64,000 bases of DNA, from the NCBI GenBank assembly GCA_965223695.1, contig CBDCXJ010000027.1, forward strand, positions 124,001-188,000, read 5' to 3'. The stretch's first letter is position 1; each line of letters begins with the position of its first letter. Origin of the DNA: JAUVPB01 sp965223695. Lineage in GTDB: Bacteria; Actinomycetota; Thermoleophilia; Gaiellales; Gaiellaceae. Below are positions 8,630-17,092 of this stretch, in pieces. The notes below the pieces were generated by a model. That model searched no databases. It saw only the letters and a program-made list of their open reading frames with translations, and was not told the DNA's origin. The position numbers were made by a program, and so were the translations under genes.

Positions 8630-8827
8630 ATGCACCCGGACATCACCTATCGCATCGAGGCGATAGCCCGCGTCACCGCTGTCGCTCAACCGCCAGCACA
8701 TCTAGTGGTTCCTAACGACCCGCGCATCCCGCGCGGCTTCGATACAGACCCCGCACTGCTAAGAATCCAAGCCCAGCGTGAGAGAGTTATGAGGAGAGTT
8801 CAGGCTCATTACGCCAAAGCCTCCTAG
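8630..8827 (+). CDS. Small hypothetical protein
   Basis: 65 residues starting MHPDITYRIEAIARVTAVAQ, with an exceptionally strong AGGAGG ribosome site about 10 bases before the ATG, which argues that it is translated. The middle has a proline-rich turn (RIPRGFDTDPALL) and the C-terminus a basic amphipathic helix (RIQAQRERVMRRVQAHYAK). No family is recognised. It follows a perfect leader hairpin and the zinc-ribbon membrane protein, and may be part of the same small accessory unit. Confidence 0.55.
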   Translation: MHPDITYRIEAIARVTAVAQPPAHLVVPNDPRIPRGFDTDPALLRIQAQRERVMRRVQAHYAKAS

Positions 8828-8843
8828 ACTAGCGCCACGAGCC

Positions 8844-9643
8844 TCAGGCGGTGGCCAGCACCACGTGGACGCTCATCGGAACGGTGAGCACCCCCTCGGT
8901 GATGAACGGTGAGAGCTGGCCGAGGACGTCATCGATCAACGCCTCGTAGCGCTCGGCCGGCAGCGACTGAATCTCGGCGGCGGCCGGTACGGCCGCGAGG
9001 TTGCCTTCGATTGCCTCGCGCGCGGGCACGGGCTTGCGTAGGAGGTCGACGGCATCGACCTGCACGTCGGAGAAGCCTGCCTCGACGAAGACGGTCTCGA
9101 GCGGGTCGCGCTCCCCAAAGCTGATTGGCGCCGCCATGCTCTGACCCGCTTGCTCCGAGACCTGGCGCGCCAGCCCGTCGCGCAGGGCCGCCTGATATGG
9201 GTTGTGCTCAACCGAGCGCCAGAGGTTGACCGCGGCTCGCCCTCCCGGGCGCAGGACGCGGCGCATCTCGCCGACGGCCGCGTCCTTCTCGGGTACGAAC
9301 TGGAGGGTCTGCAGAGGAGCGCATCGAACGTGTCCGAGTCGAACGGCAGCTCCGTCGCATCCGCCTGCTGCCACTCGACGGTGGCCCCGGCTGGAGGGTG
9401 CCGGGCCGCTTCGGCCAGCATTCCCTCGTTGAGATCGGTGCCGACGATGCTGCCCGACGCACCGATCACCGGCGCGGCCACGCGGGTGACGATCCCAGTC
9501 CCGCACCCCACGTCGAGCACCTTCGCGCCGGGCTCGAGCTCGGCGCGCTCCACGAGATCGACGGCCAGCTCCTCGAACCACGAGGCGACGTAGCGCTCGT
9601 ACTTCTCCGCCTGCGAGCCGGATAGCTGCCAGCGTTCGGCCAT
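8844..9643 (-). CDS. SAM-dependent methyltransferase (UbiE/class I type), frameshifted
   Basis: From the ATG at 9643 the protein begins MAERWQLSGSQAEKYERYV and shows motif I VLDVGCGTGIVTRVAA, then the SAM-ribose acidic residue in GTDLNEGMLAEA and ADATELPFDSDTFDALLC. After this the frame breaks near 9313 and the expected QTLQFVPEKDAAVGEMRRVL and RPGGRAAVNLWR continue in another frame to the stop at 8844. Restoring one C in CTGCAGACC reunites the two parts into about 266 residues, normal for a UbiE-like small-molecule methyltransferase. The substrate is unknown. A sequencing deletion is as likely as a true lesion. It lies directly downstream of a similarly damaged SDR gene on the same strand. 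Confidence 0.75.
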
Positions 9644-9674
9644 GACTACCGCAGGGCGGCGTCGTGTCGACGCG

Positions 9675-10454
9675 CTAGCCGGAGCGCCACGAGGCGAACC
9701 CGGCCACGGCACCGCCGTCGACGGTGATCGTCTCGCCGGTCACGTACGACGAGAGATCCGAGGCCAGATTACACGACCGTGCCGGCGAGGTCGGCCGGCA
9801 CGCCCATCCGATCGAGCGGCACGAACTCCTCGATGTGCGCAACGGCTTCCGGCGTCGTGTACAGCGGCTCCGTCATCGCAGTCTTGATGAAGCCGGGCGC
9901 GATCGCGTTGACGCGGATTCCCGCCGAGGCGACGTCGAGCGCCATCGCCCTCGTCATCATCTGCAGGCCGCCCTTCGAGGCGCCGTAGGACGCCGCTCCG
10001 GCAAAACGCCTCTTCGGCGCCGATCGAGGTCACGTTGATGATCGAGCCACCGCCCGAGTCGGCCATCTTTCGGCCGGCGGCCTGCGCGACGAGCATCGCT
10101 CCCGTCAAGTTGATGCCGATCACACGCTCCCACGACTCGAGTGACATCTCGAGGAAGTCGATGGCCTCGAGGATGCCGGCGTTGTTGACGAGGATGTCGA
10201 TGCTGCCGAGCTCCGAGACCGTGTGGTCGACCATGGCAGCGACGTCGTCGGGCTTCGTCACGTCGCCGAGGATCCCGGAGACGCCTTCTGCCGGTGGCCT
10301 GAGCAATCTCATCGGCCATCGACGCGACGGCCTCGCCGTCGACATCCGAGAGCACGATGTTGGCGCCGTGCTCGGCGAGGCCGAGGCCGATGCCGGCGCC
10401 ATTGCCTCGCGCGCCACCTGTAACCAGGGCTGCTTTTCCCTCGAGGAGCGCCAT
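9675..10454 (-). CDS. Short-chain dehydrogenase/reductase with three frame breaks
   Basis: All SDR landmarks are present but spread over three frames: the Rossmann glycines in ALVTGGARGNGAGIG, DILVNNAGILEAIDF, SIINVTSIGAEEAF, then YGASKGG and RVNAIAPGFIKTAM, and finally SSYVTGETITVDGGAVAGF. Breaks map to about 10297 (one extra base before GAAGGC), about 10004 (TTTT where TTT is needed before the catalytic YGASK) and about 9771 (an extra A that creates a TAA). Repairing them yields about 258 residues, normal for an NAD(P)-dependent 3-ketoacyl reductase-like SDR. Three one-base insertions with otherwise perfect motifs favour assembly error over ancient decay. The start ATG at 10454 begins MALLEGKAALVTG. 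Confidence 0.75.
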
Positions 10455-10523
10455 GGGCGGTCCGTCCTTTCCTGCAGCAGTTGAGCGGAGCCGTCACTCT
10501 AGACGGGTGTCAGGGCCAGAGTT

Positions 10524-11477
10524 TTGAGCGGGCGCGCCGGCGCATACGCGTTTCTTGGTGCGTCCGTCATCGCCTGGGGCGGCTCATGGCGGGCCACTGC
10601 GATCGCGGCCGAGTACTCGGAGCCGCTGACCATGGCGGCGTTGCGCGCCGGCACGGCTGCCCTCGTCATGCTCGCCGTGGTCGCGGTTACCGGGGCGCGC
10701 TTGCCGGTTCGGCGGCTATGGGTCTGGATCGTGATCACGGGTCTGCTCATGGCCGTCTTCAGCACCTACGGGCAGATCGAGACGGTCATTCGCGCCGGGC
10801 CTGGGACAGGCGCCGTTCTGGCCGCCACGACGCCGTTCTTCGCGGTGATCATCAGCTGGCTGGTGCTCCGGCAGCGAACGGCGCTGCTTGGGCTCGCCGG
10901 AATGGCGGTCGGCTTCGTTGGGGTTACCGTCGTCATCCTCTCGCAGCTCGGTGGCGGCGAGGGAACAGATCCCGTCCTCGGCGCGGTCTTCGGGCTGCTT
11001 GTCTCGGCGTGCTTCGCTCTCGGCCTCGTCCTGATCAAGCTGTTGACCGAGCGCGTCCCGGATCTGAGTCTCGTCGGTCTCACGGCGGGGCAGTTCGTCC
11101 TCGCGGCGCCGCTGCTGCTCGCGCTCGCTTTCGTAATCGACGGGGCCGGCGCCACCACCTGGGGCTCGGCCGCGTTCTGGGGCGCGATCACGTGGGGCGG
11201 ACCGTTGGCCAGCGGTCTCGGGTACGTCGCCTTCTACGCGGCCGTGAAGCGGCTCGACCCGGCCCGCGCCGCCGCCTGGATCTTCCTCGTCCCCGTGATC
11301 GCGGTCCTCGTCGAGGTGGCGCGCGGCGACGCGCCGAAGCCGATCACCGCCATCGGGATGGCCGTTGCCATCGCCGGCGTCGCGGTCACGAGCATCGCAC
11401 CGGAGCGCCCGCTTGCCCGCGCCCTCCCGGTGCTTCCGTGGACCGGCTCGCGCGAGCGCGTGGTCGAGTCTGGCTAG
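10524..11477 (+). CDS. EamA/DMT-family transporter
   Basis: 317 residues with about ten hydrophobic segments arranged as two EamA repeats (first repeat roughly residues 5-138, second about 155-298), starting SGRAGAYAFLGASVIAWGGS. The family comprises drug/metabolite exporters of the inner membrane. TTG at 10524 is the only plausible start in frame; an overlapping GTG a few bases upstream runs into a stop. The end of repeat two (PARAAAWIFLVPVIAVL) is characteristic of the family. It is divergent from the SDR gene. Substrate cannot be predicted. Confidence 0.8.
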   Translation: MSGRAGAYAFLGASVIAWGGSWRATAIAAEYSEPLTMAALRAGTAALVMLAVVAVTGARLPVRRLWVWIVITGLLMAVFSTYGQIETVIRAGPGTGAVLAATTPFFAVIISWLVLRQRTALLGLAGMAVGFVGVTVVILSQLGGGEGTDPVLGAVFGLLVSACFALGLVLIKLLTERVPDLSLVGLTAGQFVLAAPLLLALAFVIDGAGATTWGSAAFWGAITWGGPLASGLGYVAFYAAVKRLDPARAAAWIFLVPVIAVLVEVARGDAPKPITAIGMAVAIAGVAVTSIAPERPLARALPVLPWTGSRERVVESG

Positions 11478-11509
11478 ACCGGGGCGCTTCGGCCAGCCGC
11501 CAGCACACG

Positions 11510-14500
11510 CTAGGGCCCGGCTGGGAGCAGCTCGAATGTGTCGAGGCGTGTGTCGGGTTCGCGGGCGTAGAAGTCGATGGTGTGGTCGCCGGCGGTGAGG
11601 GTGATTTCGATGGGGTTGGCGCCGCCTCGGTCGGAGACGAGGTCGGTGGCGTAGCTGGTGGAGTGGTGGGTGTCCCAGAGGTAGCCGCTGGCGGGGGTTC
11701 CGTCGACGGTGACGTAGTAGCTGTCGGTGAGGTTGTTGGCTGCGTAGATGTCGGCGGCGATCTGGTAGGTGCCGGGGGTGGTGATGGTGACGCAGTAGGT
11801 GGCGCGGTGGGCCGGGTTGGGCCCGGAGTAGATGGGTGTTGAGCCGGGCTGCATCGCGACGTAGCTGCCGCCGCTGGCGAGCGGATCACTGCCGACACCG
11901 ACGAGCCCGGACAGGGCACCCGACTCACCCTCCTGCGTGAGACCCGCGCAGGTTGGGTTGGGTGGGCTGGTGAGTTGGAGCTCGAATGTGTCGAGGCGTG
12001 TGTCGGGTTCGCGGGCGTAGAAGTCGATGGTGTGGTCGCCGGCGGTGAGGGTGATTTCGATGGGGTTGGCGCCGCCTCGGTCGGAGACGAGGTCGGTGGC
12101 GTAGCTGGTGGAGTGGTGGGTGTCCCAGAGGTAGCCGCTGGCGGGGGTTCCGTCGACGGTGACGTAGTAGCTGTCGGTGAGGTTGTTGGCTGCGTAGATG
12201 TCGGCGGCGATCTGGTAGGTGCCGGGGGTGGTGATGGTGACGCAGTAGGTGGCGCGGTGGGCCGGGTTGGGCCCGGAGTAGATGGGTGTTGAGCCGGGCT
12301 GCATCGCGACGTAGCTGCCGCCGCTGGCGAGCGGATCACTACCGACACCGACGAGCCCGGACAGGGCACCCGACTCACCCTCCTGCGTGAGACCCGCGCA
12401 GGTCGGCGGGGTCTGCTGGCCCGAGATAAGGAACTGGCCGAAGTCGTCGGTATCGGCCTCGACGTAGGCCCAACCGCCGCTCGTGCCGTTGCCGGCGCTT
12501 GCGGTCAGGATCGTCCAGGCGCTGCCCGTCCAGCGCGAGATCCCGACGTCGTTGACGGCGATCCCGTTGAGCTCGCCCGTCGTCGCCCAGAGGCGCACCG
12601 TCGCGTCGTCCTCGTTGGCGACGGAAACATTGAAGCAGCGATCGGCGTAGGTGGTCCCGAGTGCCGTGCCATTGGGGCACGACTCACCCTGGCCCTGGCC
12701 GATCGCCGTGACGCTCGCCATGACAGCGCCGAGATTGTGCGCCGTGTCGATCTCGATGCCGCGGTACTCGACGCCACCGGAGGGGTCGAGGATCTGAGCG
12801 AGCGGCGCGCTCTGCGCAGCCACCTGCTGCGTCTCGCGGATGACGCCGCCGGTGTGGTCGACCTGACCGGCGACCGTCAGCCCGTTCGGGCTCGTGACCG
12901 AGAAGTCCCAGCTCTCGACGTCGTGGTTGTCGTCGAGACCACCCGTCGCCGCGCTGAAGCCGAGGTAGGCCTGCGAGCCGAGCAGCGAGGCGAGGTCATG
13001 CGTGGTCATCACCGGGCTCGCCGGCTTGACCAACGAGCTTTGCGAGACGTAGACGCGAAGGGTGTCGGTCGCCGCGTCGTAGTCGATCCACATGTAGTGG
13101 GTCGCGCCATCGTTCAGGTCGAAGGCTGGGCTGAAGATGTCGACGTGGGTCGTGCTGCCGCTGGTCATCACCGCAACGTGGTTGTCGTTCGGCTCGCCGG
13201 GGTTGGCGTACGTGTCGATCTGCACGCCGACGCTTGGCGTCACACCGCCGTAGCCCATCCCGGTCCCTGCCGTGCCGAGCGCGAACAGCCCCTCGTCCTG
13301 AAGCAAGAACACGAGCCCGTCGGCCCCGGCATTGCTGCCGTGGATCCTGAACGAGAAGCTCGTCGAAAAGGACGTGTCTCCATCGATCGCCACCGGAGTC
13401 GAATAGAAGGCGCTGCCCACCTGGGACCCGGCCTCTGGCGCAAGGCGCAGCACGCTCCCGGCTTGCAGAGCGTCGCCGTTGAGCTGAAGGGCGCTCACGT
13501 CAGAGAAGTCGGGGAACGACTGGCTCTGAACGACGGACGCGCCGTCGGTCACGTCGACGCTGCCGCCGCGCACGACCAGGTCGCCAGACACGTCGAGCGA
13601 GCGAGCGAACGAGATCTCTCCGCCGTAGCCCTCGTCGACGACGATCGTCCCGATCAGCCCGGCGAAGCCAGCGTCGACGACGGCGGTCTTCGATGAGGTC
13701 GCATCGAAGGTGACCGTTCCGCCGGCTCCGGGCACGACGTCGGCGCTCCAGTTCGCGGCCTCTGACCAGGAGGTGGTCGCACCACCGCCGTCCCAGACGA
13801 GCGGCGCGTAGGTAACCGTCAGCGTCTGCGGCGTCGAGCCGACGGTGATCGTGTGGCTCGGTGCGCCGCCGTTCGACCAGCTGCTGAAGGTCAGCGCGCC
13901 GGTATGGAGCGGCGCCGTGATCGAGCGCTGCCCGTTGACCTGCGTCTCGACGGTGAAGGGCGTGACACCCGTCTCGCCCGAGTAGTCAACGGTGATCCCG
14001 CCGGGAACCGATGCGATCGTGTACGTGACGGTGTCGGGGAAGATGTCGACGCAGGTCGTGTCCTCGAGGCCGCCCGAGTCGGTCACCGTCAGGCAGATCT
14101 CGAGGTGCGAGTCGTCGCCGTGGTCGGTGGCGGTGAAGGCCCCGCTCGTGATTCCCGCGGCGTTGAAGAAGTCGAAATGGACGTGCGCGCTGTGATGCAG
14201 GTTGACGGTCCACTCGAAGGCCGACGCTGGGAGCGTGCCCTCCTCCGGGTCGGTCGCAATCCCGCTGAAGGCGATGCTGTCACCGACGCGGTAACTCGAG
14301 CCCTGCCCCGGCAGCGTGATCGTCGCCGTAGGCGCAGTGTTCGAGACGGTGATCACGACGGTGTCGACCGAGGTCGCGCTCGAGGGGTCGGTCACGGTCA
14401 GCGTCGCGTTGTAGATGCCGTTGCTCGTGTAGACGTGCGTCGGGTTGGCCTCGCTCGAGCTCGGGCTGCCGTCGTCGAAGTCCCAGTCGTAGGTCAGCGG

Positions 14501-15985
14501 CTCGGCGTCGGGGTCGAAGGAGCCGTCGCCCGTGAAGTCGACGCTGAGCGGTGCGAGGCCGCTGGTCGGCGAGGCCTCGGCGATCGCCGTCGGCGGCGTG
14601 TTGCCGCCCGCCGTGTAGCGAATCCGGCGGATCTGCTGGTTGTTGATGTCGGTGTAGTAGAGGTTGGTGTCGGGCCCACGCCGCAGCGAGACGAGCGGCG
14701 CGCCGGTCGCGAACGGGTCGACGCTCGTGACGTTCCCTGAGCCGTCAAACGTCAGGTACTCGATGCGCTGCTGGCTGTAGTCGCCGAAGAAGAACGCCCC
14801 CTGGTAGGTGGCGGGGTACGTCGTGCCCGTGTAGAAATCGCCCCCGACGACCGAGTAGCCACCGCTCGCGTGGGCGTAGGCGTGGATGCCCGCCTCGACC
14901 GCGCCCTGCCCCTGCGCGATCAACGCCTGGCAGATCGACTGGCCCGCGTAGGTGCCCTGCTGCTGGCTGACACCGTCGTCTCGACCCTCGTAGCAGGGCC
15001 AGCCAAAATTCTCGCCCTTGCCGGTGTTGATCTCTTCCCAGCCGTTCCAGCCGACGTCGCCCGCAAAGGGCTCATTCGTCGTCGGGTGGATGCCGAAGCG
15101 GAACGGGTTGCGCAGGCCGTAGCTCCAGGTCTTCGAGCGGTTGCTCGTGGCATCGCCGTCCCAGAAGGGATTGTCGCTGTAGCCGTCGCCGGTGAGCGGG
15201 TCGATCCGCAGAATCGAGCCGGCCAGGTCGTCGACGTCCTGCGAGCGCAGCGCCCGTGCGTCGAAGCCCGTGAAGTCGGCCCCGTCGCCGCTTCCGACGA
15301 AGAGCGACCCGTCGGGCGCGAAGAGGACGGTGCCGATCGTGTGACTCGGCGAGTCGGCGGCGATGCAGTCCTGCACCGGCGTGCCGCTGTTGTCGCACGA
15401 GGGCGGCTGGCTCGGGTGCTCGGTGAACGGGTTGCCTATGTTGTTCCAGGTGCTGTTCGTGCCGAGCAGGACTGTCTCGGTGCTCAGAATCGCCTTGTTG
15501 TAGTTCTGCGCCGGATCGGCCTCGTAGCGAACGAGCCGCGAGACGCGCGCGCCGCTGCCGTCAGGGCCGCCGGCGCCGCCCTGGCTCTGCGTCTCGGGCG
15601 GGTCGTACGTGTAGAGGAGGTAGACGTAGGGACTGGTCGGGAAATCGGGGTGGACGGCCAGGCCGAGGAGGCCTCGGTCGTGGTGGTTGTTCACGTCCTG
15701 CTCGACATCGATGAACTCGGTCAGCGTGGCGTTCTGCCAGACCTGCACGCGCCCGCTCTTCTCGGCGACGAACACGCGATCGCCGGCCGCCCAGTCGATG
15801 GTCGTGGGCAGCGAGAGCCCGCCCACGACGAGCTCGTCAGAGAAGCCGCTCGGGAGATTCGCTGCGCCATGCGCGGCGCCCGCACCGAGCGCAAGCAACA
15901 GCACGCACAAGCTCGTCGCCAGCGCCAGCAGCGCTGCGGGACGAAAAGCTCTATGGGCCGACGCGTCGTAATGCCCCGGCCGCAA
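11510..15985 (-). CDS. Giant secreted PQQ-type sugar dehydrogenase with PKD, L-type lectin and duplicated C-terminal domains
   Basis: 1,491 residues from a TTG at 15985 with a GAGGGGG ribosome site. A signal peptide (about 1-41, ending GAAHGA) leads a glucose/sorbosone dehydrogenase beta-propeller (about 45-460) with GLLGLAVHPDF (His112, the expected catalytic base) and SYGLRNPFRFG. Next come a PKD domain (about 465-550, YDWDFDDGSP), further beta-sandwich modules (to about 800), an L-type bacterial lectin (about 825-1030, DNHVAVM and MWIDYDAATDTL), and two nearly identical 150-residue modules of carbohydrate-binding appearance (GTYQIAADIYAANN, GDHTIDFYARE). It is predicted to bind and oxidise extracellular sugars outside the cell. 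It follows its paralogue in tandem, originally about 50 bases downstream before an IS481 insertion. Confidence 0.85.
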   Translation of the reverse strand: MRPGHYDASAHRAFRPAALLALATSLCVLLLALGAGAAHGAANLPSGFSDELVVGGLSLPTTIDWAAGDRVFVAEKSGRVQVWQNATLTEFIDVEQDVNNHHDRGLLGLAVHPDFPTSPYVYLLYTYDPPETQSQGGAGGPDGSGARVSRLVRYEADPAQNYNKAILSTETVLLGTNSTWNNIGNPFTEHPSQPPSCDNSGTPVQDCIAADSPSHTIGTVLFAPDGSLFVGSGDGADFTGFDARALRSQDVDDLAGSILRIDPLTGDGYSDNPFWDGDATSNRSKTWSYGLRNPFRFGIHPTTNEPFAGDVGWNGWEEINTGKGENFGWPCYEGRDDGVSQQQGTYAGQSICQALIAQGQGAVEAGIHAYAHASGGYSVVGGDFYTGTTYPATYQGAFFFGDYSQQRIEYLTFDGSGNVTSVDPFATGAPLVSLRRGPDTNLYYTDINNQQIRRIRYTAGGNTPPTAIAEASPTSGLAPLSVDFTGDGSFDPDAEPLTYDWDFDDGSPSSSEANPTHVYTSNGIYNATLTVTDPSSATSVDTVVITVSNTAPTATITLPGQGSSYRVGDSIAFSGIATDPEEGTLPASAFEWTVNLHHSAHVHFDFFNAAGITSGAFTATDHGDDSHLEICLTVTDSGGLEDTTCVDIFPDTVTYTIASVPGGITVDYSGETGVTPFTVETQVNGQRSITAPLHTGALTFSSWSNGGAPSHTITVGSTPQTLTVTYAPLVWDGGGATTSWSEAANWSADVVPGAGGTVTFDATSSKTAVVDAGFAGLIGTIVVDEGYGGEISFARSLDVSGDLVVRGGSVDVTDGASVVQSQSFPDFSDVSALQLNGDALQAGSVLRLAPEAGSQVGSAFYSTPVAIDGDTSFSTSFSFRIHGSNAGADGLVFLLQDEGLFALGTAGTGMGYGGVTPSVGVQIDTYANPGEPNDNHVAVMTSGSTTHVDIFSPAFDLNDGATHYMWIDYDAATDTLRVYVSQSSLVKPASPVMTTHDLASLLGSQAYLGFSAATGGLDDNHDVESWDFSVTSPNGLTVAGQVDHTGGVIRETQQVAAQSAPLAQILDPSGGVEYRGIEIDTAHNLGAVMASVTAIGQGQGESCPNGTALGTTYADRCFNVSVANEDDATVRLWATTGELNGIAVNDVGISRWTGSAWTILTASAGNGTSGGWAYVEADTDDFGQFLISGQQTPPTCAGLTQEGESGALSGLVGVGSDPLASGGSYVAMQPGSTPIYSGPNPAHRATYCVTITTPGTYQIAADIYAANNLTDSYYVTVDGTPASGYLWDTHHSTSYATDLVSDRGGANPIEITLTAGDHTIDFYAREPDTRLDTFELQLTSPPNPTCAGLTQEGESGALSGLVGVGSDPLASGGSYVAMQPGSTPIYSGPNPAHRATYCVTITTPGTYQIAADIYAANNLTDSYYVTVDGTPASGYLWDTHHSTSYATDLVSDRGGANPIEITLTAGDHTIDFYAREPDTRLDTFELLPAGP
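11529..12403. repeat. Tandem duplication of 450 bp within the sugar dehydrogenase gene
   Basis: The segments 11529-11953 and 11979-12403 are offset by exactly 450 bases and differ, as far as I can see, at a single base (G at 11891, A at 12341). They encode the two 150-residue C-terminal modules. The near identity means a very recent duplication, or ongoing gene conversion, or an assembly artefact. The paralogue at 17089-21128 has only one such module. Confidence 0.9.
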
Positions 15986-16036
15986 CGGGGTTCCCCCTCA
16001 CCACGATCTCACTATGCGTGGAAGAGGAGCCGCTGC

Positions 16037-17092
16037 CTAGGTGTAGTTCCTAAGGAGGTTGTTCATCCGGGCCTGCCTGGAGGCTGAGGGGTGTTGGAAG
16101 CCCTTGGCGTCAAGGAGGCCCGGATGAGACTTCACGGTAACCATCGGACCTGTCCGAGTAGTCGGTTGTTGATGTGTCGGCGTGTGCTCGAGCAGGAGTG
16201 GACTGTCCTGGAGGCGGCGGAGGCCGCGGGTTGTAGTCCGCGGACGGTGTGGAAGTGGCTTGCGCGCTATCGGGCTGGCGACGTAGAGCTGGTTGATCGT
16301 TCTTCGCGGCCGAAACGCTCTCCGGCCCGGCTCTCGGCCGACCGGGTTGGTGCGATCGAGGCGCTTCGGCGGGTTTGGATGAGCGCGGCCGAGATCAGCG
16401 AGGCACTCAAGATCCCGCTCTCAACGGTGAGTGTGTGGTTGAAACGGATCGGGCTCGGCAAACGCTCGCGCTTGGAACCGACCGAGCCGATCGTGCGCTA
16501 CGAGCGCGACACTCCCGGCGAGCTCGTCCATGTCGATATCAAACGGCTCTCACGGATCTCTGCTCGCGGTGCCGGCCACCGTGTGCTCGGACACCGGCGC
16601 AGCAAAGACAGGCGAAGCGTCAACGGCCGCAAGATCGGCGTCACTGGCTACGAATTCGTGCACGTGATGATCGATGACCACACCAGACTCGTCTACGCCG
16701 AAGTACTCGACCGACTCAAACAACAACACGCCATCAGCTTCCTCCGCCGGGCCCTCACCTGGTTTGCTGAGCGAGGCGTCCACATCCAAGCACTGATGAG
16801 CGACAACGGCTCCTGCTACATCTCAGACGCCTACAAGAACACTCTTCAGGAACTCGGTATCAAACACCACCGCATACGACCCGGCCGCCCACAAACCAAC
16901 GGCAAAGCCGAACGCTTCATCCAAACACTCCAAAACGAATGGGCCTACCCCCGCATCTACGGAAGCTCACACGAACGCACCAACGCGCTACCCACCTACC
17001 TCAAACGCTACAACTACACACGACCACACAACGCCCTCGGCAAACAACCACCCGCCACGCGACCGAACAACGTCGCTAGGAACTACACCTAG
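16037..17092 (+). mobile_element. IS481-family insertion sequence between the two sugar dehydrogenase paralogues
   Basis: The ends carry an inverted repeat: CTAGGTGTAGTTCCTA at 16037-16052 and its reverse complement at 17077-17092. Both boundaries contain CTAG, consistent with CTAG being the duplicated target (or its palindrome). Removing the element joins GCCGCTGC-CTAG-GGTCCGAC and leaves the upstream paralogue's stop only about 50 bases from the downstream paralogue's start. The element is 1,056 bp and looks complete, with one intact transposase gene. Confidence 0.85.
16124..17092 (+). CDS. IS481-family transposase
   Basis: 322 residues from the ATG at 16124, selected because AAGGAGG sits 6 bases upstream; an in-frame GTG at 16091 is possible. 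The N-terminus has a helix-turn-helix (AAEAAGCSPRTVWKWLARYR). The rve-type DDE core shows HVDIKRLSRI, ALMSDNGSCY and QTNGKAERFIQTL for the three catalytic acids, then YNYTRPHNALGKQPP, the family's C-terminal signature. Its TAG stop lies in the terminal CTAG, where the opposite-strand sugar dehydrogenase gene also stops. Confidence 0.9.
   Translation: MRLHGNHRTCPSSRLLMCRRVLEQEWTVLEAAEAAGCSPRTVWKWLARYRAGDVELVDRSSRPKRSPARLSADRVGAIEALRRVWMSAAEISEALKIPLSTVSVWLKRIGLGKRSRLEPTEPIVRYERDTPGELVHVDIKRLSRISARGAGHRVLGHRRSKDRRSVNGRKIGVTGYEFVHVMIDDHTRLVYAEVLDRLKQQHAISFLRRALTWFAERGVHIQALMSDNGSCYISDAYKNTLQELGIKHHRIRPGRPQTNGKAERFIQTLQNEWAYPRIYGSSHERTNALPTYLKRYNYTRPHNALGKQPPATRPNNVARNYT

Noticed and set aside
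8695..9000. Regulatory RNA between the 65-residue gene and the methyltransferase
   Set aside because: The stretch is simply the coding ends of two convergent genes; no extra stem-loop or conserved element was visible.
10524..11842. Long arginine-rich open frames opposite or across real genes (for example 10481-11842 plus strand)
   Set aside because: They mirror the GC-ending codon pattern of the EamA and dehydrogenase genes and have low-complexity R/G/A content.
11386..12378. Pro/Thr/Ser-rich minus-strand repeat protein over the 450-bp duplication
   Set aside because: It is an alternative frame of the duplicated dehydrogenase module; the real frame has conserved beta-strand patterns and is continuous with the rest of the gene.
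11529..12403. The 450-bp repeats as a CRISPR or satellite array
   Set aside because: Only two units, both protein coding in the same frame, with no short spaced repeats.
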